DNA of 64,000 bases from Vibrio fortis (GTDB lineage: Bacteria > Pseudomonadota > Gammaproteobacteria > Enterobacterales > Vibrionaceae), in assembly GCF_024347475.1 (NCBI RefSeq), contig NZ_AP025487.1:2728001-2792000 (forward strand), given 5' to 3'. A model generated the notes under the pieces. It saw only the letters and a list, made by a program, of their open reading frames with translations, ran no database searches and was not told the DNA's origin. The position numbers and the translations under genes were made by a program. This document shows positions 28,047-41,337 of this stretch, piece after piece. Positions within the stretch are counted from its first letter, which is position 1. Each line of letters opens with the position of its first letter.

Positions 28047-30608
28047 GTGAAAGCCGATCAAAAACATACTCCCATGATGCAGCAGTACCTAAAACTCAAA
28101 GCAGAAAATCCAGAGATCCTGCTTTTCTACCGCATGGGAGATTTCTACGAGCTTTTCTATGATGATGCCAAAAGAGCTTCTCAACTCCTCGATATTTCCC
28201 TAACTAAACGCGGTTCATCAGCAGGCGAACCTATCCCGATGGCAGGTGTTCCTTTTCATGCAGTAGAAGGCTACCTCGCGAAATTAGTTCAATTGGGTGA
28301 ATCTGTGGCGATCTGCGAACAGATTGGTAACCCTGCGACATCGAAAGGCCCAGTAGAACGTGCCGTTGTTCGTATCGTGACACCGGGTACAGTGACTGAT
28401 GAAGCCCTTCTTTCTGAGCGCGTTGATAACCTCATTGCTGCGATCTACCACCATAACGGTAAGTTTGGCTACGCAACATTGGATATCACCTCGGGTCGAT
28501 TCCAACTTTCAGAACCAGAAACTGAAGAGTCAATGGCGGCAGAACTGCAACGCACTTCACCTAGAGAGCTACTCTTCCCTGAAGACTTTGAACCTGTAGA
28601 GTTAATGGCGAACCGTAGCGGTAACCGCCGTCGCCCAGTATGGGAATTTGAACTAGATACGGCTAAGCAGCAACTCAACAAACAATTCGGCACTCGCGAT
28701 CTGGTTGGCTTTGGTGTGGAACATGCCAAGCTTGGTCTGTGTGCTGCAGGTTGTTTGATCCAATATGTAAAAGACACCCAACGTACCGCGCTACCACATA
28801 TCCGCTCATTGACTTACGATCGTCAAGACCACTCGGTGATCTTAGATGCCGCAACTCGTCGTAACCTAGAGATCACCCATAACCTAGCCGGTGGTACAGA
28901 CAATACACTAGCTGAAGTGCTTGATCACACAGCAACGCCAATGGGCAGTCGTATGCTTAAACGTTGGTTACATCAGCCGATGCGTAACATCTCTGCACTC
29001 GATCAACGCCTAGATGCAATTGGTGAAATGAAAGACGTTGCGCTGTTTACTGAACTACAGCCAACATTAAAACAGATTGGTGATATTGAACGTATCTTGG
29101 CACGTCTAGCACTTCGCTCAGCACGCCCACGTGATATGGCACGCTTACGCCAAGCGATGGACTATCTTCCAGAACTTGCAGATACATTAGAGCAAGTCTC
29201 TCACCCATATCTAAGCCAGCTTGCACAATACGCCGCGCCTCTTGAAGAAGTGTCCGAGCTACTGACTCGTGCAATCAAAGAGAACCCGCCGGTTGTGATC
29301 CGTGACGGTGGCGTTATTGCAGCAGGATACAGCGCTGAATTGGATGAGTGGCGTGACCTTGCAGATGGCGCAACAGAATACCTAGACAAGCTCGAGGCTG
29401 AAGAGCGTGAACGTCACGGTATTGATACGTTAAAGGTTGGCTACAACAACGTACACGGTTTCTTTATTCAGGTGAGCCGTGGTCAAAGCCACTTGGTGCC
29501 ACCTCATTACGTGCGCCGCCAAACGTTGAAGAACGCTGAGCGTTACATTATTCCTGAGCTAAAAGAGCATGAAGATAAGGTTCTAAATTCTAAGTCTAAA
29601 GCGCTGGCGATTGAGAAACAGCTATGGGAAGAACTATTCGACCTACTGTTGCCACATCTAGAGCAATTACAAAACATCGCCTCTTCAGTATCTCAATTAG
29701 ACGTACTACAGAACCTAGCTGAGCGCGCAGATACATTAGATTACTGCCGCCCTACTCTAACCAAAGAACCAGGGGTACACATTCAAGCAGGTCGTCACCC
29801 TGTAGTTGAACAGGTTATGGACGAACCTTTCATTGCCAACCCAATTGACCTAAATGATCAACGTAAGATGCTGATCATCACAGGTCCAAACATGGGTGGT
29901 AAGTCGACCTATATGCGTCAAACCGCGTTGATCGCACTAATGGCTCATATTGGTTGTTACGTTCCTGCAGAGAGTGCAACGATTGGCTCTATCGACCGTA
30001 TCTTCACTCGAATTGGAGCATCCGACGATCTTGCATCTGGTCGCTCAACCTTCATGGTCGAGATGACGGAAACAGCCAACATTCTGCATAACGCAACGCC
30101 AAGCAGTTTAGTTCTAATGGATGAGATTGGTCGCGGTACCAGTACCTATGATGGTCTGTCACTGGCTTGGGCAAGTGCAGAGTGGCTAGCAAACCAAATC
30201 AATGCGATGACACTGTTTGCGACGCACTACTTTGAACTGACCGAGTTACCAAACCAAATTCCAACCTTGGCGAATGTCCATTTGGATGCCGTTGAGCATG
30301 GTGACAGCATTGCCTTCATGCACGCAGTTCAAGAAGGTGCCGCAAGCAAATCTTATGGTCTTGCCGTAGCTGGGTTGGCCGGTGTACCAAAAGCGGTGAT
30401 TAAGAATGCGCGAGCTAAGCTTACTCAATTGGAAGCGCTGAGCGCTGAGACACCGACAGCTAAGCCAAGTGGCGTTGATATTGCCAACCAACTGAGCTTG
30501 ATCCCAGAGCCAAGTGAAGTAGAGCAAGCACTAGCAAACGTAGATCCTGATGATCTAACACCACGCCAAGCTCTAGAAGAGTTGTATCGTTTGAAGAAGC
30601 TTCTTTAG
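28047..30608 (+). CDS. mutS: DNA mismatch repair protein MutS
   Basis: MutS recognises mismatches and recruits MutL. The start is set at a GTG ([13 protein letters not shown]) giving 853 residues, the E. coli length, with GAAAGAAG upstream; the open frame continues 93 bp further but that extension is basic and unlike the family. Seen: the mismatch-reading FYE (Phe33, Glu35), the Walker [10 protein letters not shown] (about 614), [16 protein letters not shown] and [14 protein letters not shown]ase motifs, and a C-terminal tetramerisation tail. Convergent with rpoS. Confidence 0.97.
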   Translation: MKADQKHTPMMQQYLKLKAENPEILLFYRMGDFYELFYDDAKRASQLLDISLTKRGSSAGEPIPMAGVPFHAVEGYLAKLVQLGESVAICEQIGNPATSKGPVERAVVRIVTPGTVTDEALLSERVDNLIAAIYHHNGKFGYATLDITSGRFQLSEPETEESMAAELQRTSPRELLFPEDFEPVELMANRSGNRRRPVWEFELDTAKQQLNKQFGTRDLVGFGVEHAKLGLCAAGCLIQYVKDTQRTALPHIRSLTYDRQDHSVILDAATRRNLEITHNLAGGTDNTLAEVLDHTATPMGSRMLKRWLHQPMRNISALDQRLDAIGEMKDVALFTELQPTLKQIGDIERILARLALRSARPRDMARLRQAMDYLPELADTLEQVSHPYLSQLAQYAAPLEEVSELLTRAIKENPPVVIRDGGVIAAGYSAELDEWRDLADGATEYLDKLEAEERERHGIDTLKVGYNNVHGFFIQVSRGQSHLVPPHYVRRQTLKNAERYIIPELKEHEDKVLNSKSKALAIEKQLWEELFDLLLPHLEQLQNIASSVSQLDVLQNLAERADTLDYCRPTLTKEPGVHIQAGRHPVVEQVMDEPFIANPIDLNDQRKMLIITGPNMGGKSTYMRQTALIALMAHIGCYVPAESATIGSIDRIFTRIGASDDLASGRSTFMVEMTETANILHNATPSSLVLMDEIGRGTSTYDGLSLAWASAEWLANQINAMTLFATHYFELTELPNQIPTLANVHLDAVEHGDSIAFMHAVQEGAASKSYGLAVAGLAGVPKAVIKNARAKLTQLEALSAETPTAKPSGVDIANQLSLIPEPSEVEQALANVDPDDLTPRQALEELYRLKKLL

Positions 30609-30641
30609 CTAAAGAGCAGACTTCTAAAGCCCGATAAAAAC

Positions 30642-30673
30642 AAAAAACGCTGACGATATGTCAGCGTTTTTTT
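30642..30673. terminator. Bidirectional terminator between mutS and rpoS
   Basis: AAAACGCTGAC and GTCAGCGTTTT pair around GATAT, with A and T runs on both sides, between convergent genes. Confidence 0.93.
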
Positions 30674-30691
30674 GTTATTTCTAACCCAAGA

Positions 30692-31672
30692 TTAGTCGTT
30701 TTCAACGTTGAATAGGTTTTCCATATTCAAGCCTTGCTTGATAAGGATCTCTCTTAAACGACGTAGACCTTCTACTTGAATCTGACGCACACGTTCGCGA
30801 GTTAGGCTAATTTCACGCCCTACTTCTTCAAGAGTCGATGGCTCATAGCCAAGAAGGCCAAAGCGGCGTGCTAGCACCTCTTTCTGCTTAGGATTCAGTT
30901 CATCTAACCAGTAGATCAGTGACGTTTTGATATCACTATCTTGAGTTGAAACCTCTGGATCAGAGTTATTTACGTCTGGGATGATGTCCAGTAGTGCTTT
31001 CTCACCATCACCACCAATCGGCGTGTCGACCGAGCTTACGCGTTCATTAAGGCGTAGCATTTTGCTTACATCGCTCACAGGCTTATCTAGCTTAGTCGCG
31101 ATCTCTTCAGCTGTTGGCTCATGGTCAAGCTTTTGCGATAGTTCGCGAGCAGTACGCAGGTAGATGTTGAGTTCTTTCACTACATGAATTGGTAGACGGA
31201 TAGTACGCGTTTGGTTCATTAACGCACGTTCAATCGTTTGACGAATCCACCATGTTGCGTAAGTAGAAAAACGGAAACCACGTTCTGGATCGAACTTCTC
31301 GACCGCACGAATCAGACCTAGGTTGCCTTCTTCAATAAGATCAAGCAGAGCCAGGCCGCGATTGCTATAACGACGAGAAATTTTTACCACAAGACGTAGG
31401 TTACTTTCGATCATGCGCTTGCGAGCTGCTTCGTCTCCGCGTAATGCACGACGAGCATAAAGCACTTCTTCTTCTGCGGTTAAGAGTGGTGAGAAGCCAA
31501 TTTCACCCAAATACAACTGTGTTGCATCTAGGCTCTTCGAAGTCACTTCGACTTCTTCTTTTACTTCTGCTTTTTTAGTGACGGTTTGTTCGCCTTGCTC
31601 AACATTTGCCAACTCCGTGGTCTCTTGATCAAGTTCGAACTCTTCTTTAATAACTGCATTTCTGATACTCAT
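30692..31672 (-). CDS. rpoS: RNA polymerase sigma factor RpoS
   Basis: RpoS directs stationary-phase and general stress transcription. The start is [15 protein letters not shown] (326 residues) with a GGAGG site; the frame opens nine codons earlier. Visible sigma-70 regions: 1.2 ([16 protein letters not shown]), 2 ([40 protein letters not shown], shown here only as a landmark spanning about 135-175), 3 and 4 ([19 protein letters not shown] near 285). It follows nlpD, which in relatives carries the main rpoS promoter. Confidence 0.97.
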   Translation of the reverse strand: MSIRNAVIKEEFELDQETTELANVEQGEQTVTKKAEVKEEVEVTSKSLDATQLYLGEIGFSPLLTAEEEVLYARRALRGDEAARKRMIESNLRLVVKISRRYSNRGLALLDLIEEGNLGLIRAVEKFDPERGFRFSTYATWWIRQTIERALMNQTRTIRLPIHVVKELNIYLRTARELSQKLDHEPTAEEIATKLDKPVSDVSKMLRLNERVSSVDTPIGGDGEKALLDIIPDVNNSDPEVSTQDSDIKTSLIYWLDELNPKQKEVLARRFGLLGYEPSTLEEVGREISLTRERVRQIQVEGLRRLREILIKQGLNMENLFNVEND

Positions 31673-31767
31673 AACGCCTCCCCCTGGCGATATTAGCAAG
31701 ACATTACAACTTCAAATGTCGCTAAATGACTATGTCACTGTATACAAGTACCGTTGCGGCACCCGTA

Positions 31768-32718
31768 TTAAGGCAAATAACGTTTTGGATTAACGGATTT
31801 ACCTTGGTAACGAATCTCAAAGTGCAGCCGAACGCTTTTGGCTCCAGAACTTCCCATTGTGGCAATTTTCTGTCCTGGTTTAACACTTTGCCCTTCAGAT
31901 ACTAATAGTCGATCGTTATGCGCGTATGCACTTAAGTAGTTGTCATTATGCTTTACAATCACGAGATTGCCGTAGCCTCTGAGTGCATTACCCGAATAAA
32001 CAACCGTTCCCCCTGCAGTAGATACGATAGGCTGACCACGCTGTCCTGCTATGTCGATGCCTTTATTTCCTTGTTCACCTACAGAGAAATTCTTGATTAC
32101 TCTCCCTTTGGTTGGCCATAACCATTTCGATACTTTATCGTTAGTTGGCTTGCTGGCGGTTGTAACATTCTGTTTACCTTTAGACCCAACATACTCCTTT
32201 GGCTTCGATTGTTCAACCTTCTTTGGTGGATCTTTTTTAACCGTTTTCGCCGTTGACTGCACAGGTGCCGGTTTAGAGCTTTTGCTCTTTACAGGCTCAG
32301 CTTTGGTCGTCGCTGGCTTAGAGGATTTTGAACTAGTAGAGCTTGGAGTACTCGCAACTGGAACCACTGGCGCAGGTTTAGGAGCCGGAGTCGCCACCGC
32401 AACGGCAGTGGACTTGCCATAAGCAGGTGTCTTGTACGACGGACGCCATAACTTAAGCTTCTGCCCTGGATGGATAGTATAAGGCGCAGACAGATCGTTG
32501 TTGTGAATCAGATCATTGACATCTTTGTTGGTCAAATAGGCGATGAAGTAGAGGGTATCGCCTTTCTGAACTTCATAATAGCTACCACGATAACTGCCAC
32601 GTTCTATGGTCGAGTAATCTTTGTTTAGGTTTGATACAGGTGCAGGGGAATTCGCTGCGCACCCTGCCAGTACGCAACTCAACAATATAGCTATCCCTTT
32701 TGAAAACTGTGAACGCAT
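31768..32718 (-). CDS. nlpD: Murein hydrolase activator NlpD (LysM and LytM domains, lipoprotein)
   Basis: NlpD is an outer-membrane lipoprotein that activates the amidase AmiC at the septum. The 316-residue product has a lipobox (LAGC, Cys19), a LysM domain (YYEVQKGDTLYFIAYL, about 48-92), a Ser/Lys/Pro-rich linker (about 105-185), and a C-terminal M23/LytM domain. The first zinc motif is degenerate (NKGID in place of HxxxD), as expected for an activator rather than an enzyme. Between pcm and rpoS. Confidence 0.95.
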   Translation of the reverse strand: MRSQFSKGIAILLSCVLAGCAANSPAPVSNLNKDYSTIERGSYRGSYYEVQKGDTLYFIAYLTNKDVNDLIHNNDLSAPYTIHPGQKLKLWRPSYKTPAYGKSTAVAVATPAPKPAPVVPVASTPSSTSSKSSKPATTKAEPVKSKSSKPAPVQSTAKTVKKDPPKKVEQSKPKEYVGSKGKQNVTTASKPTNDKVSKWLWPTKGRVIKNFSVGEQGNKGIDIAGQRGQPIVSTAGGTVVYSGNALRGYGNLVIVKHNDNYLSAYAHNDRLLVSEGQSVKPGQKIATMGSSGAKSVRLHFEIRYQGKSVNPKRYLP

Positions 32719-32750
32719 TCAGTTGTTATCCATCTACACCAATAGGTTTA

Positions 32751-33377
32751 TTACGCCAGTTCACCCGGAACCAAAGGAACAAAGCGTACCATCTCAATCG
32801 TTTCTGAAAGATACTCGTCGTCTTGGCGGGTAATTTTTAACAGTTGTTGTTCATTGTCCCCAACCGGGATCAACAAGCGACCACCATCACTCAATTGCTC
32901 TAGGAGCGCTTGAGGGATTGATTCGGCTGCCGCAGTTACGATGATGGCATCAAATGGACCTTTCGCAGACCAACCTTGCCAGCCATCGCCATGTTTCGTG
33001 GAAATATTATAAAAATCAAGTTGCTTCAGTCTTCTCTTAGCATCCCACTGCAACGATTTGATACGTTCAACAGAATAAACATGATCAACCAGCTGAGCCA
33101 ATACAGCCGTTTGGTACCCCGAGCCAGTTCCAATTTCTAAGACGCGGCTGCTTTGTTGAAGTTCCAACAATTCCGTCATTTTTGCCACAATGTAAGGCTG
33201 AGAAATTGTCTGACCTTGCCCAATAGGCAGTGCGTTGTTGTCGTAGGCTTGGTGATACATCGCCTGCGATAAAAAACGCTCTCTAGGCAAACGAAAAATC
33301 GCATCCAAAACCTTTTGGTCTCGAATACCACTCTCAATCAGAAAACTGACTAAGCGGTGTGCATGGGGATTCGTCAC
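32751..33377 (-). CDS. pcm: Protein-L-isoaspartate O-methyltransferase
   Basis: Pcm methylates isoaspartyl residues so that damaged proteins can be repaired. The start is the GTG overlapping the surE stop (GTGA, four-base overlap) with AGGAG upstream, giving 208 residues as in E. coli; an in-frame GTG six codons earlier is less likely. The AdoMet motif [15 protein letters not shown] lies at about 78-92 and the substrate-binding [14 protein letters not shown] at about 52-65. Confidence 0.95.
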   Translation of the reverse strand: MTNPHAHRLVSFLIESGIRDQKVLDAIFRLPRERFLSQAMYHQAYDNNALPIGQGQTISQPYIVAKMTELLELQQSSRVLEIGTGSGYQTAVLAQLVDHVYSVERIKSLQWDAKRRLKQLDFYNISTKHGDGWQGWSAKGPFDAIIVTAAAESIPQALLEQLSDGGRLLIPVGDNEQQLLKITRQDDEYLSETIEMVRFVPLVPGELA

Positions 33378-34120
33378 TGGCGCTCTCCTAGCCACTCCGA
33401 CATGGCACCTAGAGATTCATGGGCAGTTAGATCAACTTGCAACGGAGTAACTGAGACGAAGCCATGCTCTATCGCATAAAAGTCCGTTCCCTGCCCTGCA
33501 TCTTGTTCTTTACCTGGAGGACCTAACCAGTAGATATCGTGACCTCTTGGGTCTTTCTGCTTAATCATGTCTTCAGAGTGATGACGAGCGCCAAGACGTG
33601 TCACCTGTGTTCCCTTAAGATCACCAATAGCAACGTCTGGAACATTCACGTTCAACAAACGATTGGTTGGGATCGGTCGAGCTAGATGCTGTTCCACGAT
33701 TTGGCGTGCAATAAGAGCGGCAGTTTTAAAGTGTTGTTTGCCCACCAAAGAGAATGCGACTGATTGTACACCTAAAAAGTGCCCTTCCATCGCAGCGGCA
33801 ACGGTACCCGAATAGAGTACATCATCACCTAGATTTGCCCCATGATTAATGCCAGTCAGCACTAAATCAGGCATGTCATCCTTAAGCAACTCATTCAATG
33901 CAAAGTGCACACAGTCCGTCGGCGTACCTTGTACTGAGTAAGTGTTCGCTGCAATTTCTTGAACACGCAAAGGCTGCTCAAGCGTTAATGAATTCGATGC
34001 ACCTGAGCGGTTCCGATCAGGTGCAACGATAATAACGTCAGCAAGATCGCGTAGCTCATTAGCTAGGGCATGAATACCCTGAGCATGAACGCCATCATCA
34101 TTGCTGAGTAAAATCTTCAT
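33374..34120 (-). CDS. surE: 5'/3'-nucleotidase SurE
   Basis: SurE is a metal-dependent nucleotidase/exopolyphosphatase linked to stationary-phase survival. The start is [16 protein letters not shown] with AAGGA upstream (248 residues); the open frame extends nine codons further. Metal ligands Asp8 and Asp9 sit in SNDDG, with Ser39 region [14 protein letters not shown] and Asn in [22 protein letters not shown]. It lies between truD and pcm with a translational overlap with pcm. Confidence 0.96.
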   Translation of the reverse strand: MKILLSNDDGVHAQGIHALANELRDLADVIIVAPDRNRSGASNSLTLEQPLRVQEIAANTYSVQGTPTDCVHFALNELLKDDMPDLVLTGINHGANLGDDVLYSGTVAAAMEGHFLGVQSVAFSLVGKQHFKTAALIARQIVEQHLARPIPTNRLLNVNVPDVAIGDLKGTQVTRLGARHHSEDMIKQKDPRGHDIYWLGPPGKEQDAGQGTDFYAIEHGFVSVTPLQVDLTAHESLGAMSEWLGERQ

Positions 34121-34156
34121 TTTGTATCCTTTCTTATATCCGTCCAATTTACGCCT

Positions 34157-35206
34157 TTACTGCGCGTATTGTCGCTCAACAGCCACTTCTTCCACTAACT
34201 CACGAACAATCGCAGTCGCAAAGCAACCTGCATCCAGTGAGAACTTAAGAGTGATGTTGTCGCCATCCACTTCCCATGAAAGCTGTTGTGGCTTTAGAGA
34301 GGCTTCACGACGGTCATGACGCATACGGTTACCGCGGATCAATGCCATTAAATCTGGCTCATCATCAAGGTGTTTCTGTTCAAGAGCAAGCGCACTATCT
34401 TGTGTCGGTAGAGCATTATCTCCGGCCATCGCCACAGAAACCTGCGCTTCGCCTTTCTCAATCGCCACGTTCAACGCTTCAATATTTTCAGCCGTGACCA
34501 ACTGCTGCTCACCAGCATTGAAAACCACATCACCCAAAACTGCTGCGTTAAACACATTCTGTTCAATACGCTCAGACAAAATGCGATTGAAGATCCAAGA
34601 GCGAGCAGCTGATAGGTACAAACTGCGCTTGTTCTGGTTACGTGTACGTACGTTATCACGCCCCCAACGACGAGCTTCAGATAAGTTATTCCCTTCATTA
34701 CCAAAACGCTGCGCGCCAAAATAGTTTGGTACACCGAGCTTCGCGACTTGCTCAAGTCGGTTTACCACATCAGCGGTGTCAGTCACTTCCGACAGAGTCA
34801 GTTCAAATTGGTTACCCACCAGATCACCTGGACGTAGCTTTTTGTTGTGACGCGCCGTCGCTAGGATCTCAATGCTTGGGTATTGCGCCAAGAAAGCAGT
34901 AAAGTCTGGCGTATCACCTTTAGGCAGGTGAACACTTAACCATTGCTCAGTTACGGCATGGCGATCTTTTAAGCCTGCCCAGCTGACATCTTTGGATTTT
35001 ACGCCACACGCCTTTGCTAATTCATTGGCAACAAAGCTCGTATTCTCACCGGTTTTACGGATGCGTACCATTAGGTGCTCACCTTCTCCAGAGAATTCGA
35101 AACCTAAGTCTTCGATAACCACGAAATGCTCGGCCTTTGCTTTCAGTTTAGCTTGTGCCGTCGGCTTGCCATTTAAATAGGCAAATGAAGATAGAATATC
35201 TGACAT
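34157..35206 (-). CDS. truD: tRNA pseudouridine(13) synthase TruD
   Basis: TruD forms pseudouridine 13 in tRNA-Glu. The start is MSDILSSFAYLNGKP (349 residues, the E. coli length); the open frame begins ten codons upstream within ispF. The catalytic aspartate lies in WAGLKDRHAVTEQW (about 76-89), and NYFGAQRFG (about 158) is a family motif. Between ispF and surE in the operon. Confidence 0.95.
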   Translation of the reverse strand: MSDILSSFAYLNGKPTAQAKLKAKAEHFVVIEDLGFEFSGEGEHLMVRIRKTGENTSFVANELAKACGVKSKDVSWAGLKDRHAVTEQWLSVHLPKGDTPDFTAFLAQYPSIEILATARHNKKLRPGDLVGNQFELTLSEVTDTADVVNRLEQVAKLGVPNYFGAQRFGNEGNNLSEARRWGRDNVRTRNQNKRSLYLSAARSWIFNRILSERIEQNVFNAAVLGDVVFNAGEQQLVTAENIEALNVAIEKGEAQVSVAMAGDNALPTQDSALALEQKHLDDEPDLMALIRGNRMRHDRREASLKPQQLSWEVDGDNITLKFSLDAGCFATAIVRELVEEVAVERQYAQ

Positions 35207-35228
35207 GCTGTTCTTTTCGTTTTGGTGC

Positions 35229-35711
35229 TTATGCACTTTTAGTAATTAGGACGACTGCTTCACTTGCAATGCCCTCTTTACGCCCGGTAAAACCAAGACG
35301 CTCAGTTGTTGTCGCTTTTACATTCACGTTGCCAATATCTGTTTCAAGATCTTCAGCAATCGCTTGGCACATTGCATCAATATGTGGAGCCATTTTTGGC
35401 GCTTGTGCCATGATGGTCACGTCCACATTACCAATTTGATAACCTTGCTCTTTAACGCGGCGATAAACGTCTTTAAGCAGCTCTCGGCTATCTGCTCCCT
35501 TCCACTCATCATCAGTATCAGGGAAATGACGACCAATATCACCCGCGGCGATCGAGCCTAATAAAGCATCGCACAATGCATGCAAAGCCACATCACCATC
35601 GGAGTGCGCAACCAGCCCTTGCTCATAAGGGATGCTCACGCCACCAATAATCACAGGGCCTTCACCACCAAACTTATGAACATCAAAACCGTGGCCAATA
35701 CGAATCATCAT
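35229..35711 (-). CDS. ispF: 2-C-methyl-D-erythritol 2,4-cyclodiphosphate synthase
   Basis: IspF makes the cyclic diphosphate in the MEP isoprenoid pathway. The 160-residue product shows the metal-binding HGFDVHKF (about 7-14) and [19 protein letters not shown] (about 34-52), and [19 protein letters not shown] near the end. Its start overlaps the ispD stop by one base (TAATG); a second ATG follows immediately. Trimeric cytoplasmic enzyme. Confidence 0.97.
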   Translation of the reverse strand: MMIRIGHGFDVHKFGGEGPVIIGGVSIPYEQGLVAHSDGDVALHALCDALLGSIAAGDIGRHFPDTDDEWKGADSRELLKDVYRRVKEQGYQIGNVDVTIMAQAPKMAPHIDAMCQAIAEDLETDIGNVNVKATTTERLGFTGRKEGIASEAVVLITKSA

Positions 35712-36412
35712 TATTCCTTATTCTGACTTAAATAGAACTCAGCCAATGCTAAATCTTCTGGCTGAGTTACCTTAAAATTATCTGAGCGCCCAGCAACCAG
35801 AGCTGGAGATGCGCCTTTCCACTCAAACGCAGACGCCTCATCAGTAATCGACACGCCTTGTTCGAGAGCCTCTGTTAGAGCCTGTTGCAGCGGTAAAGTT
35901 CGAAACATTTGCGGTGTCAATGCGTGCCATAAGTTTGCACGCTCTACCGTGTGATCAATCTGTCCATCAACACCACGTTTCATCGTATCTCGAACCGGTG
36001 CAGCCAAAATGCCACCAACTGAATGAGATAGTGCCGCTTCAATGAGCTTATCGATGTCATCCTGTTGAATACATGGCCTAGCAGCATCGTGCACCATGAC
36101 CCACTCACCTAGGTGACTCTCTTGAATATAGTTTAGAGCAGATAAAACCGAATCTGCACGTTCGCTACCGCCTTTAACGCGCACCACGTCAGGGTGCTGG
36201 CTTAAACTAAGCTCCGGAAAATATGGGTCACCTTCACTTACAGCGACCACGACTTTACTCACTTGAGGGTGAGCAAGCAGCTTGTTAACGGTGTGCTCCA
36301 AGATGGTGGTCGCGTTAATCGTCAGATACTGTTTCGGGCGGTCGGCCTTCATTCTGCTGCCAACACCCGCCGCTGGTACAACGGCGACAATACCTTGTTT
36401 ATTAGTCGACAT
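35711..36412 (-). CDS. ispD: 2-C-methyl-D-erythritol 4-phosphate cytidylyltransferase
   Basis: IspD joins MEP and CTP, the third MEP-pathway step. The 233-residue product has the nucleotide-binding [19 protein letters not shown] (about 10-28) and [10 protein letters not shown] (about 105). It is coupled to ispF by a one-base overlap and starts at the base where ftsB ends, so ftsB-ispD-ispF are tightly linked. Confidence 0.97.
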   Translation of the reverse strand: MSTNKQGIVAVVPAAGVGSRMKADRPKQYLTINATTILEHTVNKLLAHPQVSKVVVAVSEGDPYFPELSLSQHPDVVRVKGGSERADSVLSALNYIQESHLGEWVMVHDAARPCIQQDDIDKLIEAALSHSVGGILAAPVRDTMKRGVDGQIDHTVERANLWHALTPQMFRTLPLQQALTEALEQGVSITDEASAFEWKGASPALVAGRSDNFKVTQPEDLALAEFYLSQNKE

Positions 36413-36693
36413 TAATGCGATTCCTCACCAACTATTCGATAAAACGTTTCGCCTTCTTTTACCATTCCCAACTCGTGTCGAGCACGCTCTTCGATAGCAT
36501 CCAGCCCTTGGCGGAGGTCATCGATTTCAGCAAACATTTCTGCATTTCGAGTATGAAGCTTCTCGTTCACTTGTCTTTGAACTTCGATTTCGTTGTTCAC
36601 TGTGTAGTAATCAGAAATGCCATTTTTACCGAGCCACAATGTGTGTTGCAGCCAGCCAAGTAAGATCAGCAGGACAAGAGCAAAGATTCGCAT
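36412..36693 (-). CDS. ftsB: Cell division protein FtsB
   Basis: FtsB is a bitopic inner-membrane protein of the FtsQLB complex. The 93-residue product has one N-terminal membrane helix ([17 protein letters not shown], about 6-22) followed by a periplasmic coiled coil (about 30-72) and the C-terminal FtsQ-binding part ([19 protein letters not shown]). First gene of the ftsB-ispD-ispF-truD-surE-pcm-nlpD-rpoS series. Confidence 0.95.
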   Translation of the reverse strand: MRIFALVLLILLGWLQHTLWLGKNGISDYYTVNNEIEVQRQVNEKLHTRNAEMFAEIDDLRQGLDAIEERARHELGMVKEGETFYRIVGEESH

Positions 36694-36851
36694 AACACCT
36701 TTCGCCGGTTAGAAAAGAAGGAACTAGAATAAGGCACATATATACCATAATGCGCTTATTGGTGCGAGATATGTGGTGTAAGGGAATCGATAAGTAGAAG
36801 AATTATCGGGCAGAATCGTTAATGGTAGTGACCCAATCACCTTCCGCTCTC

Positions 36852-36945
36852 GTCATTCCCAAAAACGAGGGACGACTGAGTAGGGAATCTATTGAAGTTA
36901 ACATTGGAGGAGATTCCCTATTCCTTCATCAGTCTATGGAATGAC
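36852..36945. repeat. Dispersed palindromic repeat, complete copy
   Basis: A 94-bp imperfect palindrome: GTCATTCCC...TAGGGAATCT and AGATTCCCTA...GGAATGAC arms of about 38 bp with a short centre. It belongs to the same family as 1156-1371 and 41228-41320. It sits in the gap between ftsB and the duplicated eno end. Confidence 0.8.
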
Positions 36946-36950
36946 AGATA

Positions 36951-37083
36951 CAAAAACGCCCCCGAGATCGGAGGCGCTTTTTAAAGCTTTAAGTTAACAA
37001 TTCGCTATGAATTATTGACCTTTAACTTCTTTAAGACCGCTTTCGTTGTAAAAGGGGGGAGCTTTAGAACCTAGAGCTTCTTC
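36951..37083 (-). pseudogene. Duplicated 3' end of eno with its own terminator
   Basis: Bases 36983-37083 repeat the last ~90 bp of eno (37136-37224) almost exactly, including the stop codon and the sequence just after it, with insertions in the middle. On the minus strand the copy still reads [22 protein letters not shown] then stop (22 residues, quoted as two parts: [14 protein letters not shown] and GLKEVKGQ); eno itself reads [19 protein letters not shown] terminator hairpin (36951-36982) follows the copy, as one follows eno. No start or upstream eno sequence is present. Confidence 0.85.
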
Positions 37084-37103
37084 CCGCCATTTTCTACAAG
37101 CAT

Positions 37104-37134
37104 AAAAAAACGCCCTACCGAAGTAGAGCGTTTC
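37104..37134 (-). terminator. Terminator after eno
   Basis: On the minus strand AACGCTCTAC and GTAGGGCGTT pair around TTCG and end in seven T residues, 31 bp after the eno stop. The diverged counterpart is at 36951-36982. Confidence 0.9.
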
Positions 37135-37164
37135 AAAAGCTATAAGCTAACAATTCGCTATGAA

Positions 37165-38499
<1,335 letters not shown>

Positions 38500-38539
38500 T
38501 TAAAGGCAGCAGCACTGCAAACGCTACTGCCGGTATTCC

Positions 38540-40273
<1,734 letters not shown>

Positions 40274-40331
40274 CTATCACACTGCTATTTTTTATTTTTT
40301 GCTTCAAATCAAATCAGCACAAAAGCTTTGT

Positions 40332-41129
40332 TCAACTTTTCTCCGCCAACTTGACTTCATCCCACATAGAATCGAGCTCAGAGAGCGAAAAATCGTTCAA
40401 AGTTTTACCTTTTTGACGAACTTTTCCTTCCACTCCTTTAAAGCGACGCTCAAATTTTACGTTTGCTTTACTCAATGCCGATTCTGGATTTTTCCCTAGA
40501 TGCCTCACTAGATTCACAGTCGCGAACAGTAAATCACCCAATTCTTCCTCTACCAAATCCTCATTTGGCGTAATTTGTAGTGCCTCTTCCAGCACTTCAT
40601 CAACCTCTTCTCGGACCTTATCGACAACCGGGCCGATCGAGTCCCAATCAAAGCCATATTTGGCTACCTGTTTTTGCACCTTTGTAGCACGCAAAAGTGC
40701 AGGTAGAGATTTTGGTATTGAGTCTAGAATACTTTCCTGAGTTTTGCCTGCTTGAGCTTTTTCTTTGGCTTTTTCCGCTTCCCAATTGGCATTGATTGCT
40801 TCTTCATCATCAAACTCAACATCAGAGAAAACATGAGGATGACGACGAGTGAGCTTTTCATTCACACCATCAACCACATCGGCAAACTCAAACAGCCCTT
40901 GCTCTTTCGCGAGTTGACTGTAAAAAATCACTTGAAACAGTAGATCGCCTAATTCCTCTTGCAGATTCGACCAGTCTTTGTTGTGAATCGCATCCACCAC
41001 CTCATAGGTCTCTTCGATAGTATGCGGGACGATTGTTTCAAAATTTTGTTTCAGATCCCAAGGGCAGCCACCTTCTGGATCGCGCAGCTTTGCCATTATT
41101 TGTTCTAGTTGTTCAATCGGGTGGCTCAT
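40332..41129 (-). CDS. mazG: Nucleoside triphosphate pyrophosphohydrolase MazG
   Basis: MazG hydrolyses (d)NTPs to monophosphates and pyrophosphate and moderates (p)ppGpp levels in E. coli. The 265-residue product has two MazG repeats: the first with [10 protein letters not shown] and [14 protein letters not shown] (about 38-70), the second with [12 protein letters not shown] and [13 protein letters not shown] (about 170-205), giving the EExxE/D metal sites. It lies downstream of relA, as in E. coli, although the mazEF module is not present here. Confidence 0.95.
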   Translation of the reverse strand: MSHPIEQLEQIMAKLRDPEGGCPWDLKQNFETIVPHTIEETYEVVDAIHNKDWSNLQEELGDLLFQVIFYSQLAKEQGLFEFADVVDGVNEKLTRRHPHVFSDVEFDDEEAINANWEAEKAKEKAQAGKTQESILDSIPKSLPALLRATKVQKQVAKYGFDWDSIGPVVDKVREEVDEVLEEALQITPNEDLVEEELGDLLFATVNLVRHLGKNPESALSKANVKFERRFKGVEGKVRQKGKTLNDFSLSELDSMWDEVKLAEKS

Positions 41130-41184
41130 GGTGCTTTCCTATTATTCTGTTTGATTGTTTTAATCTAATGCTTTTCTTAAAACT

Positions 41185-41217
41185 AAAAAAGGTGAGCAGT
41201 TAAAACCACTCACCTTT
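41185..41217 (-). terminator. Terminator after relA
   Basis: On the minus strand AAAGGTGAG and CTCACCTTT pair around a 12-base loop and end in a T run. It lies beyond the palindromic repeat at 41228-41320, so relA and mazG are probably separate transcripts. Confidence 0.8.
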
Positions 41218-41227
41218 GTCTTTATCT

Positions 41228-41320
41228 GTCATCCCCAAGAGTGAAGAATGAGCGAGTTGGGGATCTCAAACCGCATAGCGAGATTCCCTATCACGTTCGT
41301 CCCTCACTGTAGGGAATGAC
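41228..41320. repeat. Dispersed palindromic repeat, complete copy
   Basis: A 93-bp imperfect palindrome of two ~40-bp arms: GTCATCCCC...GGGGATCTC and GAGATTCCC...GGGAATGAC around a 12-bp centre. Each arm is itself partly palindromic (GTCATTCCC against GGGAATCTC). It lies between the relA stop and its terminator. Confidence 0.85.
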
Positions 41321-41337
41321 GAGGATGATACCAAATA

